DNA of 5,555 nucleotides from Burkholderiaceae bacterium (GTDB taxonomy: Bacteria; Pseudomonadota; Gammaproteobacteria; Burkholderiales; Burkholderiaceae): NCBI GenBank assembly GCA_947459465.1, contig CANHDS010000048.1, forward strand, positions 1 to 5,555, read 5' to 3'. The notes below the pieces were generated by a model. The model saw only the letters and a program-made list of their open reading frames with translations, was not told the DNA's origin and did no database searches. Positions 1 to 5,405 of the stretch are shown here, piece after piece. The translations under genes were made by a program, and so were the position numbers. How positions within the stretch are numbered: position 1 is the stretch's first letter; each line of letters opens with the position of its first letter.

Positions 1-686
1 CGCAGACTATAGCGATTACTGTCATAGATCTTACCGGGCACCAAGGATTCATGGATGTCACAAAGTTCATTGCCAGAGGAGAGGATTGCGACCTTGATCC
101 GTTGATAGACTTCAAGCTCATGAATGCCCAGGGATGCAGCAAGACCAAGATCGGCAGGGCGTAGAACCCGGCCCTGCAAAATCGCTGCTTTACCTGACTG
201 TAAATCTTCCCCCCGTAGACGTCGGTTCTCGCCTGCACGGACGGTATTGTTTGAAAAGCTCACTAGGCCATCGCGAAGAGTCTTGGTCAATTCTTGGGGC
301 ACAACAGTATCGCAAGTTGCTGGCATCAGAGCCCCCGTCATGATCTTGATGCATTCACCGGGCTTGACGGAAAGTAATTCAGTCTGCCCAGCATGCAGGG
401 TTCCGATGACAGTTAATTCAATATTCTGGCGATCATCGCGTAATTCACTTCCTTGGAATGCATAGCCATCCATCGCAGAGTTATCGTGAGCGGGTACATC
501 AATCGGGGACAAAATATCGTTAGCTAAGATACGGCCGAGGCATTGCTGAAGGGGTAAACACTCTCTTTTAGTATGAGTTGCCGAGAGCTCACTACTTGTA
601 GCGATTAAATTGGCTATAGCTTGACGAGCCTCTGCCACGGATAAAAAATCCGACTGGAATTCTTGGTTTGCTTTACTAGTTTCCAT
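1..686 (-). CDS. moeA: Molybdopterin molybdenumtransferase MoeA, N-terminal part
   Basis: MoeA inserts molybdate into adenylated molybdopterin in the cytoplasm, the step that makes active molybdenum cofactor. The first 228 codons are visible; the frame stays open to the left edge, so the gene is cut by the window and not broken (the family is about 400 residues). Family motifs appear in order: DNSAMDGYAF (68-77), KIMTGALMP (114-122), the stretch GENRRLRGEDLQSG (152-165), LRPADLGLAASLG (175-187), SSGNEL (203-208) and PGKIYDSN (217-224). The molybdate-side motif of the family lies beyond the window. The usual STGDEL reads SSGNEL, with Asn for Asp at 206 while Glu207 is kept. The ATG at 686 is the only reasonable start: the mobA stop TAG lies in the same frame 3 nt upstream. 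No Shine-Dalgarno site precedes it, so translation is probably coupled to mobA. Last visible gene of the rne-moaA-mobA-moeA operon. Confidence 0.95.
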   Translation of the reverse strand, partial: METSKANQEFQSDFLSVAEARQAIANLIATSSELSATHTKRECLPLQQCLGRILANDILSPIDVPAHDNSAMDGYAFQGSELRDDRQNIELTVIGTLHAGQTELLSVKPGECIKIMTGALMPATCDTVVPQELTKTLRDGLVSFSNNTVRAGENRRLRGEDLQSGKAAILQGRVLRPADLGLAASLGIHELEVYQRIKVAILSSGNELCDIHESLVPGKIYDSNRYSL

Positions 687-689
687 GGC

Positions 690-1295
690 CTAGGAGGTTA
701 ATTTCTCTAATTCTGCTAGCTCTTCTGGGGTATTGGCATTAGCAAATGCAGCCTCATCCTGGAACATAGCCGTACAAGTATTTTGTGATGCAAACCAGCG
801 ATCAATCTTGCGATGCCCATCAGCTAAAAATTGTTCTAGAGAGTCGAGCACCTCATGCTTCATCAGGCAAAAGACCGGTTGCGCCCAAATCTTTCCTGAT
901 GAATCTTGGCTTGATGCATAGGCAATATTCGCTTCGTGTTTCATCAGAGTATTAGCCAAGGTCTGAACTAAATCAGTTGGGAAAAGTGGAGAATCACAGG
1001 GTGTGGTCATTAGGTAGGGAGTATTACAGGCTTTTAAACCCACCAGGTAGCCTGCCAAAGGACCGGCGAAGTCCTGATTTTCATCGGCTACTATCGGATA
1101 GCCATATTGCGAATAGATATCCTGATTGCGATTAGCGTTAATGAGTAAATCTGAGACTTGTGGCCTAAGACGATCAATTGCGTGCTCGATTAAAGCCTTT
1201 CCTTGAAAAGATACAAGGCCTTTATCGATTCCACCCATACGCTGTGCACGACCGCCTGCAAGTAATAGACCGGTGATTTCGGAACGTGCAATCAT
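690..1295 (-). CDS. mobA: Molybdenum cofactor guanylyltransferase MobA
   Basis: MobA transfers GMP from GTP to Mo-molybdopterin, giving the guanine dinucleotide cofactor used by enzymes of the DMSO reductase family. The 201-residue product has the nucleotidyltransferase signature near the N terminus: LAGG (12-15), RMGG (19-22) and DKG (24-26). It also has INAN (52-55), GPLAG (78-82), PCDSP with the metal-binding Asp101 (99-103), and the C-terminal FANANTPEEL (184-193). Length and motif positions match E. coli MobA as I remember it. A TTG at 1301 would add two residues, but AAGG at 1303-1306 (minus strand) lies 7 nt before the ATG at 1295 and only 1 nt before the TTG, so I choose the ATG. It starts 9 bp after moaA stops and ends 3 bp before moeA, an operon arrangement. 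All key residues are present. Confidence 0.95.
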   Translation of the reverse strand: MIARSEITGLLLAGGRAQRMGGIDKGLVSFQGKALIEHAIDRLRPQVSDLLINANRNQDIYSQYGYPIVADENQDFAGPLAGYLVGLKACNTPYLMTTPCDSPLFPTDLVQTLANTLMKHEANIAYASSQDSSGKIWAQPVFCLMKHEVLDSLEQFLADGHRKIDRWFASQNTCTAMFQDEAAFANANTPEELAELEKLTS

Positions 1296-1302
1296 CCGCA
1301 AA

Positions 1303-1306
1303 CCTT
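1303..1306 (-). promoter_or_regulatory. Ribosome binding site of mobA (decides the start)
   Basis: The minus strand reads TAAGGTTTGCGGATG, where TAA includes the moaA stop codon. AAGG is 7 nt from the ATG at 1295, a good distance, and only 1 nt from the TTG at 1301, which is too close. The site overlaps the moaA stop, so ribosomes ending moaA are placed directly over it. Confidence 0.6.
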
Positions 1307-2423
1307 AACCACCAATATAGGACATTTCAACTTTACGTTGCTTGCGTTCTAAATCTTTTGTGTGAAGGTGTCTGATCTCGGAATAGCGATCATCGCGATT
1401 TGACCATGTTTGCATGACTGCATTTGCAATTTCAAGATCAGTCCGTCCGGATCGAATGAGGGTTTTGAAATCAAATCCTTCGGTGGCAAATAAACATAAA
1501 AACAACTTACCATCAGTGGATAGTCGGGCGCGGGTGCATTCGTGGCAAAACGTTTGGGTAACACTAGAGATCACACCAATTTCACCAGACCCATCCTGAT
1601 AGCGCCACCGTTGAGCGACTTCGCCGGAGTAATTCGGATCGACTTGCTCAAGGGGGTAGTGTTCAGAAATCGTAGCAATCACTTCAGCAGATGGTAAAAC
1701 TTGATCCAAATTCCAGCCGTTGGAGGACCCAACATCCATAAATTCAATAAAACGTAGCGTGATACCACGATTACGGAAATACTTAGCCATCGGCAAAATC
1801 TCGTGATCGTTCACCCCTTTTTTGACCACCATATTGACTTTGATACCCTCGAAGCCCGCCTTTTGTGCCGCCTCAATTCCTTTGAGGACATCACTTACTG
1901 GATAGTCGACATCATTCATGGCCTTGAATACCGCATCATCGAGTGCATCCAAGCTAACGGTTAGCCGCTGCAAACCAGCTTCTTTCAAAGGGACCGATTT
2001 CTTGCTTAAAAGACTGCCATTGGTCGTTAAGGTTAAGTCCACTTCTTGATCCAATGGGGTTCGAATCTTGGCCAGCATCGAAACTAAGGTTTCAAGATCT
2101 TTTCGAAGTAATGGCTCACCGCCGGTTAGACGAATCTTCTCAACTCCGAGAGAGACAAAAATCGCGGCTAAACGATGCATCTCTTCAAAACTTAATAATT
2201 CCGATTGCGCGAGATAGGGGTAGTTTTGATCAAATACCTCTTTGGGCATGCAGTAAGTGCACCGAAAGTTACAGCGGTCGGTGACCGAGATTCGTAAATC
2301 ACGTAATGGCCGCTGACGACGATCGAGCGTGCGACTGTGAGCTTCGCTAAGCGTATTTGGAATGGATGGCAAAGGACCCCCAGGGGTCTCTTTGCGGATC
2401 GGTATAACGGGCTTTACCATCAT
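1305..2423 (-). CDS. moaA: GTP 3',8-cyclase MoaA (radical SAM)
   Basis: MoaA is the radical S-adenosylmethionine enzyme that, before MoaC acts, converts GTP to 3',8-cyclo-7,8-dihydro-GTP, the first step of molybdenum cofactor synthesis. The 372-residue protein has the radical SAM cluster motif CNFRCTYC with Cys51, Cys55 and Cys58, and the SAM-binding GGEP at 101-104. A second, C-terminal [4Fe-4S] site that binds GTP is given by Cys293, Cys296 and Cys310. It ends in the Gly-Gly (371-372) typical of MoaA and needed for activity in the family. About 40 residues, rich in Pro and Arg, precede the conserved core that begins near [11 protein letters not shown]; such extensions are familiar in Burkholderiales. 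Two adjacent ATGs (2423 and 2420) could serve; I take the first. It begins 21 bp after rne stops, with AAGG at 2435-2438, and lies 9 bp upstream of mobA. No key residue is missing. Confidence 0.97.
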   Translation of the reverse strand: MMVKPVIPIRKETPGGPLPSIPNTLSEAHSRTLDRRQRPLRDLRISVTDRCNFRCTYCMPKEVFDQNYPYLAQSELLSFEEMHRLAAIFVSLGVEKIRLTGGEPLLRKDLETLVSMLAKIRTPLDQEVDLTLTTNGSLLSKKSVPLKEAGLQRLTVSLDALDDAVFKAMNDVDYPVSDVLKGIEAAQKAGFEGIKVNMVVKKGVNDHEILPMAKYFRNRGITLRFIEFMDVGSSNGWNLDQVLPSAEVIATISEHYPLEQVDPNYSGEVAQRWRYQDGSGEIGVISSVTQTFCHECTRARLSTDGKLFLCLFATEGFDFKTLIRSGRTDLEIANAVMQTWSNRDDRYSEIRHLHTKDLERKQRKVEMSYIGG

Positions 2424-2438
2424 TCACATTATGGCCTT
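2424..2438 (-). promoter_or_regulatory. moaA ribosome binding site with a start-stop codon pair
   Basis: Between rne and moaA the minus strand reads AAGG CCATA ATG TGA, then ATG ATG of moaA. AAGG (2435-2438) is 5 nt from the ATG at 2429, which is followed at once by a stop, and 11 nt from the annotated moaA ATG. The best-spaced start is therefore an empty minimal frame touching the true start. Ribosomes may initiate there, stop, and restart on moaA, or use the longer spacing directly. The bases are plain; the role is inference. Confidence 0.35.
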
Positions 2439-2444
2439 AAATGA

Positions 2445-5006
2445 CTAAATCGTTTTATCGATGGTTTTTTCTTGGCCGCCTGTCTCGACCAACACCATAG
2501 GGCCAGTTGGTAGGCTAGCAGGGGCTTTGGGTACTCGTGGAACTCGGGGCGCTGGGCTCTCTGCCTGAATCTGGGTTTGAACTTCCGCCAACTTGGATTG
2601 ATCTGTTCCTACCCAAACCATCCCCGCTCCTTGCACTACATCTTTGAGTGGCTCTTCAGCGAGGGGTGTGAATGCAACTTTAGGTAATTCAGGTGGTGGG
2701 GCTAAAGCCACATCTAAACTCACGGGAGCTACCGCTGAGGTTGCAACTGCAGAGGAGACTACCTCTTCATGCCTTTCTTTACGCTGATTGGTACGACGTG
2801 CGCCAGTTGACTCTCGAAAGGTACTTACAATTCGAGTCAGTGGCACGGATGCCGAGCGACCACCAAGCCCCATCGGGAAACCTGGATTTGATTCTGAAGT
2901 CGCTGCCAAGTCACTGGTTTCATTGCGTTCGGTTCGATCACCACGGTTACGCCCTCGGCCTCGACGGTTGCGACCGCGTCGGCGATCATCTCCGGCATTC
3001 TCTGACTCATTGGCTGTACCCGCTACCTGAGGTGTTGGGTTGACGGTTTCTACCTTATCTTGAATGTTTTGTCGATCACCTCGGTTACGACCGCGACCTT
3101 CTGTACGGGGCGGGCGATTTGCTGCAGCTTCAGTCGGCTCAGCGGCTTTATCCGTTCGCTCAATTGAGTCACCACGCTGATTACGTTCATTACGATTGCG
3201 ACCTCTGTTGCGATTGCGATCACCATTGCGCCCGCGATTTTCAGAACGGGTAGTTGGTTTAGTTTCTGGGGCAGGCTGTGGAGCACTTGATGAAAATAAG
3301 TTTTTGATAAATCCTAGAAAACCACCCGACTCTGGAGTGGATGAACTAGCTTTTGGATCCCGAGCCGGACGTGGTGCGGCTGCAGGCGCTGGTTGACTGG
3401 GAGTAATACCCTTCACTGCTGCCTCAGGGCGGGTGCGCACCTCTTCGTTCTTACGACCAATGACCGCGTCCGTTTCAAGTTCACGAGAAGCCTCTTCCAC
3501 CATCACATAGCTAAGCTTTTGTTCATCCAAGCGCGGATCATCATGCCGTAGACGTTCTAGCTTGTAGTGAGGAGTCTCAAGATGCTTGTTCGGAATCATC
3601 AAAATATGCACCTTAAAGCGCGTCTCTATTTTGATCACTTCAGCACGTTTTTCATTGAGCAGGAAGGCGACGACTTCAACTGGCACTTGGCAATGAATCG
3701 CAGCTGTGTTTTCCTTCATGGCCTCTTCCTGAATAATTCGCAGGACTTGTAGAGCGGAGGATTCGGTATCACGAATATGACCCGTACCATTGCACCGTGG
3801 GCAAGTAACGTGACTGCCTTCCGAAAGAGCAGGACGCAAACGCTGACGCGAGAGCTCCATCAGACCAAACTTAGAAATCCTGCCCATTTGCACGCGGGCG
3901 CGATCATGACGCAAGGCATCACGTAGGCGGTTTTCGACATCCCGCTGACTCTTTGATGACTCCATGTCAATGAAGTCAATCACGATCAAACCACCAAGAT
4001 CACGAAGACGCATTTGCCTTGCAATTTCATCGGCAGCTTCCAGATTTGTTCGTGTTGCAGTTTCTTCAATATCTGATCCACGTGTTGCACGTGCAGAGTT
4101 GACGTCCACCGATACCAAAGCCTCGGTATGATCAATCACGATCGCTCCACCAGACGGTAAAGGAACCGTTCTGGAATAGGCCGTTTCAATTTGATGCTCA
4201 ATTTGAAAGCGTGAAAATAGGGGTACATCATCTTGATAACGCTTCACTCGCGGTAAGTTATCTGGCATGACTACCGACATGAATGCCTGAGCTTGCTCAT
4301 GGATATCATCGGTATCAATCAAAATCTCGCCTATGTCGGGCTGGAAGTAATCACGAATGGCGCGGATCACTAAACTGGACTCTAAATAGATCAGCAATGG
4401 CGCTGAGTTGGATTTGGCTGCCTCATCAATTGCTTTCCACAATTGCATGAGGTAATTAAGGTCCCACTGAAGTTCATTGGCATCTCGCCCAATACCTGCA
4501 GTTCTAGCAATAATGCTCATCCCCTCGGGAACTTCAAGTAGTGCCATAGCTTCACGCAACTCTTGCCGATCTTCGCCTTCAATGCGGCGAGATACACCGC
4601 CTCCACGCGGATTATTTGGCATTAACACCAAATAACGACCCGCCAAAGAGATAAAGGAGGTTAGGGCTGCCCCTTTTTGGCCACGCTCTTCCTTTTCCAC
4701 CTGAACAATGATTTCTTGACCTTCGCGGAGTGCATCCTTGATTGAGGCATTGCGAACATCAATACCGTCCTTAAAGTAGGTTCTGGCTACTTCCTTGAAG
4801 GGTAAAAAGCCGTGTCGCTCCTCTCCGTAATTAACGAAGCAGGCCTCTAAAGACGGCTCAATTCGGGTGATGACACCTTTATAAATGTTGCCTTTACGCT
4901 GTTCGCGCCCGGCAGTTTCGATATCGATATCGATTAGTTTTTGACCATCAACGATGGCCACTCGCAACTCTTCTTGTTGCGTTGCATTAAACAACATGCG
5001 CTTCAT
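2445..5006 (-). CDS. rne: Ribonuclease E
   Basis: RNase E is the essential endonuclease that starts mRNA decay, matures rRNA and tRNA, and scaffolds the degradosome at the inner membrane. The start MKRMLFNATQQEELRVA nearly copies E. coli RNase E. Order in the 853 residues: RNase H-like and S1 regions (about 1-125); 5'-sensor region (about 125-210); DNase I-like catalytic core with the metal-binding Asp301 and Asp344 (DVNSARATRG and IVIDFIDM); Zn-link CPRC with Cys402 and Cys405; small domain to about 510. The tail is disordered and E. coli-like only in plan: a short amphipathic helix, GGFLGFIKNLF (561-571), as in the membrane anchor; Arg/Asn/Gly-rich RNA-binding blocks (589-612, 634-644, 674-692); a Pro/Ala/Val-rich end with two similar motifs (GMVWVGTD at 795, PMVLVETG at 836). 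It is shorter than the 1061-residue E. coli enzyme. ATG 5006 has AAGGAG (5013-5018) 6 nt upstream, inside a hairpin. First gene of the operon. Confidence 0.98.
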   Translation of the reverse strand: MKRMLFNATQQEELRVAIVDGQKLIDIDIETAGREQRKGNIYKGVITRIEPSLEACFVNYGEERHGFLPFKEVARTYFKDGIDVRNASIKDALREGQEIIVQVEKEERGQKGAALTSFISLAGRYLVLMPNNPRGGGVSRRIEGEDRQELREAMALLEVPEGMSIIARTAGIGRDANELQWDLNYLMQLWKAIDEAAKSNSAPLLIYLESSLVIRAIRDYFQPDIGEILIDTDDIHEQAQAFMSVVMPDNLPRVKRYQDDVPLFSRFQIEHQIETAYSRTVPLPSGGAIVIDHTEALVSVDVNSARATRGSDIEETATRTNLEAADEIARQMRLRDLGGLIVIDFIDMESSKSQRDVENRLRDALRHDRARVQMGRISKFGLMELSRQRLRPALSEGSHVTCPRCNGTGHIRDTESSALQVLRIIQEEAMKENTAAIHCQVPVEVVAFLLNEKRAEVIKIETRFKVHILMIPNKHLETPHYKLERLRHDDPRLDEQKLSYVMVEEASRELETDAVIGRKNEEVRTRPEAAVKGITPSQPAPAAAPRPARDPKASSSTPESGGFLGFIKNLFSSSAPQPAPETKPTTRSENRGRNGDRNRNRGRNRNERNQRGDSIERTDKAAEPTEAAANRPPRTEGRGRNRGDRQNIQDKVETVNPTPQVAGTANESENAGDDRRRGRNRRGRGRNRGDRTERNETSDLAATSESNPGFPMGLGGRSASVPLTRIVSTFRESTGARRTNQRKERHEEVVSSAVATSAVAPVSLDVALAPPPELPKVAFTPLAEEPLKDVVQGAGMVWVGTDQSKLAEVQTQIQAESPAPRVPRVPKAPASLPTGPMVLVETGGQEKTIDKTI
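2931..3242 (-). repeat. Arg/Asn/Gly-rich low-complexity blocks in the rne tail
   Basis: Three coding blocks, 3171-3242, about 3075-3107 and 2931-2987, encode runs made of RGRN, RNRN and RNRGDR units. The DNA shows imperfect repeats such as ttgcgattgcgatcacc on the plus strand. In RNase E such Arg-rich stretches bind RNA and helicase partners. These are protein low-complexity repeats inside a single open frame, not a separate element. They may vary in length between strains through slippage or recombination. Confidence 0.7.
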
Positions 5007-5012
5007 AACACT

Positions 5013-5026
5013 CTCCTTAATAGGAG
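5013..5026 (-). promoter_or_regulatory. Hairpin hiding the rne Shine-Dalgarno site
   Basis: The transcript reads CUCCU AUUA AGGAG: a perfect 5-bp stem with a 4-nt loop whose 3' arm is the core of the rne ribosome binding site (AAGGAG at 5013-5018, 6 nt before the ATG). The 5' arm lies in CCUCCU, which resembles the anti-Shine-Dalgarno end of 16S rRNA. In this fold the site is masked, so initiation on rne would need melting or an alternative fold. Confidence 0.55.
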
Positions 5027-5075
5027 GCGGATTTGAGCGACGCGAAGTGGATGACTGCTAAGCTCCGAGGAAAAT

Positions 5076-5091
5076 CCCCAGAGTGCTGGGG
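5076..5091 (-). promoter_or_regulatory. Strong GC-rich hairpin in the rne leader
   Basis: CCCCAG CACU CUGGGG in the transcript is a perfect 6-bp stem with a 4-nt loop, about 70 nt before the rne start. It is followed by AUUUUCC, too few U residues for a convincing intrinsic terminator, so I call it a structural hairpin; weak attenuation cannot be excluded. Its first C (5091) is also the last base of the neighbouring 7-bp helix, so the two stems could stack. Confidence 0.5.
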
Positions 5092-5149
5092 TGAGACAAA
5101 CAAAGTTCCTAAATAGGAAAAGCGCCAATTAAATCGGCCTAGGTCTCAC
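5091..5149 (-). promoter_or_regulatory. Three-way-junction-like fold in the rne leader
   Basis: GUGAGAC (5143-5149) pairs perfectly with GUCUCAC (5091-5097), closing 45 nt that hold two more hairpins. The first is 5124-5138, GCCGAU/AUUGGC with one G-U pair and a 3-nt loop. The second is 5106-5119, UUCCU/AGGAA with a 4-nt loop. Together they form a compact three-helix junction directly before the hairpin at 5076-5091. Pairing was found by reading; no folding energy was computed. Confidence 0.45.
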
Positions 5150-5164
5150 ATGAACGCTCGCCAC
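5129..5164 (-). promoter_or_regulatory. Possible 11-codon leader peptide in the rne leader
   Basis: AAAGGAG (5171-5177) is followed after 6 nt by GTG (5164-5162), then by eleven codons in all and TAA (5129-5131). The peptide would be M-ASVHVRPRPI, with initiator Met from GTG. Arg7 and Arg9 use AGA and AGG, codons that are rare in many proteobacteria. The ribosome binding site and start lie in the loop of the 5148-5189 stem, and the second half of the frame runs through the junction helix GUGAGAC. A translating ribosome would thus open that fold. A chance match is possible; only conservation could decide. Confidence 0.25.
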
Positions 5165-5330
5165 AGAGATCTCCTTTAGTTCTCAATGTAGGCGCTCGTT
5201 TAAAAACGGTCATCTGCTTTCGGGGGTCGCGGCAAATATCACGCCAACCCTTGCGCCTCATTAAAACGGGAGAGGGGCAACCCCGGGAGTCTATTCATGG
5301 GCGACTCCAAGCTCCGAAATTCAAATTCCT

Positions 5331-5344
5331 AGTCATCAATGACT
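5331..5344. repeat. Short inverted repeat just after the rne transcription start
   Basis: AGTCAT CA ATGACT is a perfect 6-bp inverted repeat around 2 bases, about 11 bp inside the predicted rne -10 box. As DNA it could be an operator; as RNA it is a 5-bp hairpin with a UUGA loop near the 5' end of the rne mRNA, which could protect the end. No regulator is recognised. Confidence 0.35.
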
Positions 5345-5354
5345 TAGAGCCTTG

Positions 5355-5380
5355 ATTATAGGTCACAAAACGGTCGACAA
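5355..5380 (-). promoter_or_regulatory. Predicted promoter of the rne-moaA-mobA-moeA operon
   Basis: On the minus strand a perfect TATAAT lies at 5355-5360. Upstream is TTGTCG (5375-5380), four of six matches to the -35 consensus but with a short 14-bp spacer, so the -35 element is weak and factors or upstream contacts may help. Transcription would start near 5345-5350, giving a leader of about 340 nt. It is the only full match to the -10 consensus I noticed between rne and rluC. Confidence 0.5.
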
Positions 5381-5405
5381 TGGGCATGAACGGATGAATA
5401 AAATC

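Larger units (their letters stand above)
5007..5349 (-). promoter_or_regulatory. Long structured 5' leader of rne
   Basis: About 340 nt lie between the probable transcription start and the rne ATG, close to the 361-nt leader of E. coli rne, which lets RNase E control its own mRNA. Hairpins found by eye, in transcript order with plus-strand positions: 5331-5344 (5 bp); 5286-5308 (GGAGTC/GACTCC, 6 bp, 11-nt loop); 5274-5284 (GGGG/CCCC, loop of 3); 5224-5250 (4 + 3 bp with internal loop); 5197-5208 (weak); 5148-5189 (two 4-bp helices with a 3-nt bulge); a junction at 5091-5149; 5076-5091 (6 bp, 4-nt loop); and 5013-5026 over the ribosome binding site. No long gene lies here on either strand. I do not recognise a named RNA family; a role in rne control is inferred from the position and from E. 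coli. Confidence 0.6.

Noticed and set aside
124..465. Plus-strand open frame of 113 codons
   Set aside because: It lies opposite moeA, whose conserved motifs are unmistakable; the plus-strand product is low complexity at its start with no recognisable domain.
1296..1301. TTG start for mobA adding two residues
   Set aside because: The ribosome binding site is 1 nt from it but 7 nt from the ATG at 1295, which also agrees with the family's usual N-terminal length.
2693..3043. Plus-strand open frames of 116 and 80 codons, and a 78-codon minus-strand frame at 3050-3286
   Set aside because: All overlap the Arg-rich tail of rne, where biased codon use leaves other frames open; the products have no family features.
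2931..3242. CRISPR or tandem DNA repeat
   Set aside because: The repetition comes from Arg/Asn/Gly codons in one long frame, without constant repeat length or spacers.
5071..5091. Intrinsic terminator (hairpin followed by AUUUU) in the rne leader
   Set aside because: Only four U residues follow and they are broken by A and C, and the hairpin lies upstream of an essential gene; I keep it as a structural hairpin.
5060..5317. Nine-base direct repeat TCGGAGCTT in the rne leader (5060-5068 and 5309-5317, minus strand)
   Set aside because: A single 9-base match within about 340 nt is not rare by chance and no matching context surrounds the two copies.
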